A DNA stretch of 14,641 nt from the NCBI GenBank assembly GCA_934569425.1, contig CAKTKM010000022.1:1-14641 (forward strand), given 5' to 3'. Both the position numbers and the translations under genes were made by a program. The stretch comes from an uncultured Oscillospiraceae bacterium. Lineage in GTDB: Bacteria > Bacillota > Clostridia > Oscillospirales > Oscillospiraceae. Below, one piece after another: positions 13,521 to 14,641 of this stretch (position 1 is the first letter of the stretch; each line of letters begins with the position of its first letter). The notes beneath the pieces were generated by a model. The model did no database searches. It was not told the DNA's origin and saw only the letters and a program-made list of their open reading frames with translations.

Positions 13521-14435
13521 ATGAACCGTTATCTGGACGTGGCCCCTGAGGTGCAGGAGGCGCTGAAAAACCATAAGCCCGTGGTGGCGCTGGAGAGCAC
13601 CATCATCTCCCACGGTATGCCCTATCCGCAGAACGTGGAAACGGCGCTGAACGTGGAGAAGATCATCCGCGACCACGGCGCTGTGCCTGCCACCATCGCC
13701 GTCATCGGCGGCCGCCTGAAAGCCGGACTGACTCCCGAGGAGATCGACTATCTGGGCAAGACCGGTGCCGGCGTTACCAAGGCCAGCCGCCGGGATCTGC
13801 CGGTGTTGGTAGCGCTGGGCAAGGACGGTGCCACCACCGTGACCACCACCATGATGATCGCCCACATGGCGGGCATCTCCGTGTTTGCCACCGGCGGCAT
13901 CGGCGGCGTTCACCGGGGCGCCGAGACCACCATGGACATTTCCGCCGATCTGGAGGAATTGGGGCAGACTCCCGTTATGGTGGTGTGCGCCGGTGCCAAG
14001 TCCATTCTGGATCTGGGTCTGACGCTGGAGTATCTGGAGACTCACGGCGTACCTGTCATCGGCTATCAGACCGATGAGTTGCCCGCCTTCTATACCCGCC
14101 GCTCCGGCTTTGGTGTGGACTATCGGCTGGATACCCCCGCCCAGCTGGCCGCCGCCTTCCATGCCCAGCGTGAGATGGGGTTGAAGACCGGTATGCTGGT
14201 GACCAATCCCATCCCGGAGCAGTACTCCATGGACGCGGGCGTTATCAACAAGGCCATCGACGAGGCTGTGGCCGATGCCAGGAAGCAGGGGATCCACGGC
14301 AAGGCAACCACGCCCTTCCTGCTGGCCAAGATCAAGGACATCACCGGCGGCAGCAGTCTGGACGCCAACATCCAGCTGGTCTACAACAATGCCCGTCTGG
14401 CGGCTGAGACCGCCTGTGAGCTGTGCCGCCTGTAA
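13521..14435 (+). CDS. psuG: Pseudouridine-5'-phosphate glycosidase
   Basis: 304 aa, the usual length. It cleaves the C-C glycosidic bond of pseudouridine 5'-phosphate to uracil and ribose 5-phosphate. The ATG at 13521 follows AAGGAGG by 9 nt; the ATG at 13494 lies inside psuK and is not used. Family signatures are VALESTIISHGMPYPQNVE at 22-40 with conserved Glu25, KTGAGVTKASRRDLP, TTTMMIAHMAGISVFATGGI, and CAGAKSILDLG where Lys160 corresponds to the catalytic lysine of E. coli PsuG. The C-terminal NPIPEQYSMD and TGGSSLDANIQLVYNNA are also typical. It is co-transcribed with psuK (1-bp gap). Confidence 0.96.
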   Translation: MNRYLDVAPEVQEALKNHKPVVALESTIISHGMPYPQNVETALNVEKIIRDHGAVPATIAVIGGRLKAGLTPEEIDYLGKTGAGVTKASRRDLPVLVALGKDGATTVTTTMMIAHMAGISVFATGGIGGVHRGAETTMDISADLEELGQTPVMVVCAGAKSILDLGLTLEYLETHGVPVIGYQTDELPAFYTRRSGFGVDYRLDTPAQLAAAFHAQREMGLKTGMLVTNPIPEQYSMDAGVINKAIDEAVADARKQGIHGKATTPFLLAKIKDITGGSSLDANIQLVYNNARLAAETACELCRL

Positions 14436-14641
14436 CGGAGTATCTGCTGTGGTACCTGGCAGCTGTCAACCTCATAACCTTTACAGTGTATGGGGCGGAT
14501 AAGGCCAGGGCAAAGCGCGGCGCGTGGCGTGTGCCGGAAAAAACGCTGTTTCTGCTGCCGCTGCTGGGCGGCAGTATCGGCGCGCTGCTGGGAATGTGGG
14601 TGTTCCGCCATAAGACGAGGCACTGGTACTTTGTCTGGGGG
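14423..14641 (+). CDS. DUF1294 membrane protein (3' end missing)
   Basis: The frame YLLWYLAAVNLITFTVYGAD, KARAKRGAWRVPEKTLFLLP, LLGGSIGALLGMWVFRHKTR, HWYFVW matches the DUF1294 family of small inner-membrane proteins with hydrophobic spans around a conserved YGxDK motif. The function of the family is unknown. The start is uncertain: no ATG with a ribosome site exists. A GTG at 14423, which overlaps the end of psuG by 13 bp, is the only standard start after the last in-frame stop; a CTG at 14447 behind GGAG is an alternative. It is probably transcribed with psuK-psuG by read-through. The gene runs off the window. Confidence 0.75.
   Translation, partial: MPPVTEYLLWYLAAVNLITFTVYGADKARAKRGAWRVPEKTLFLLPLLGGSIGALLGMWVFRHKTRHWYFVWG

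Overview
The window looks like the chromosome of a spore-forming, anaerobic gut Clostridium-class bacterium (Bacillota), most likely Oscillospiraceae-like. The evidence is a moderately GC-rich genome with clear TTGACA/TATAAT promoters and GGAGG ribosome sites, a dockerin-bearing surface protein, a SpoVT sporulation regulator, and a large serine recombinase with clostridial-type Mob functions. This assignment is an inference from gene content.

Layout. Positions 1-771 are the 3' end of a secreted or surface protein with CxxC repeat modules and a C-terminal dockerin. A perfect bidirectional terminator follows. From 3266 down to 820 runs a leftward three-gene operon: an HTH-DUF3883-HTH protein, a shortened ClpX-type AAA+ unfoldase, and a small helical protein of unknown function. 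Its roughly 235-nt leader holds a short leader ORF and an intrinsic terminator just upstream of the first ribosome site, so attenuation is likely. Rightward genes follow: a small ribbon-helix-helix protein, an orphan zinc-finger protein (DUF6076-like), a hairpin-rich candidate oriT, a MobC-like relaxosome protein, an 82-aa protein, and a large serine recombinase.

The main finding is that the recombinase ORF (6832-9018) runs without a stop into a complete SpoVT C-terminal part (second half of the AbrB domain plus the GAF domain), from about 8569. The simplest reading is an integrative mobilizable element inserted in spoVT, with its recombinase-proximal junction at about 8569 and the 5' end of spoVT outside the window to the left. 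This is formally like the skin-type elements that interrupt sporulation genes and are removed during sporulation.

From 9068 rightward the content is ordinary chromosome: hom, trxA and asnS on the minus strand, then a pseudouridine degradation operon (psuK with a fused winged helix, psuG) and the start of a DUF1294 membrane protein on the plus strand. Several promoters and terminators here are near consensus.

If the insertion model holds, the mobile genes work as follows. The recombinase inserts and excises the element, MobC and the hairpin region allow mobilization by a helper relaxase supplied in trans, and the DUF3883/ClpX operon is cargo, perhaps a defence or regulatory system using ClpX-type unfolding. 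Those functions are inferred, not shown.
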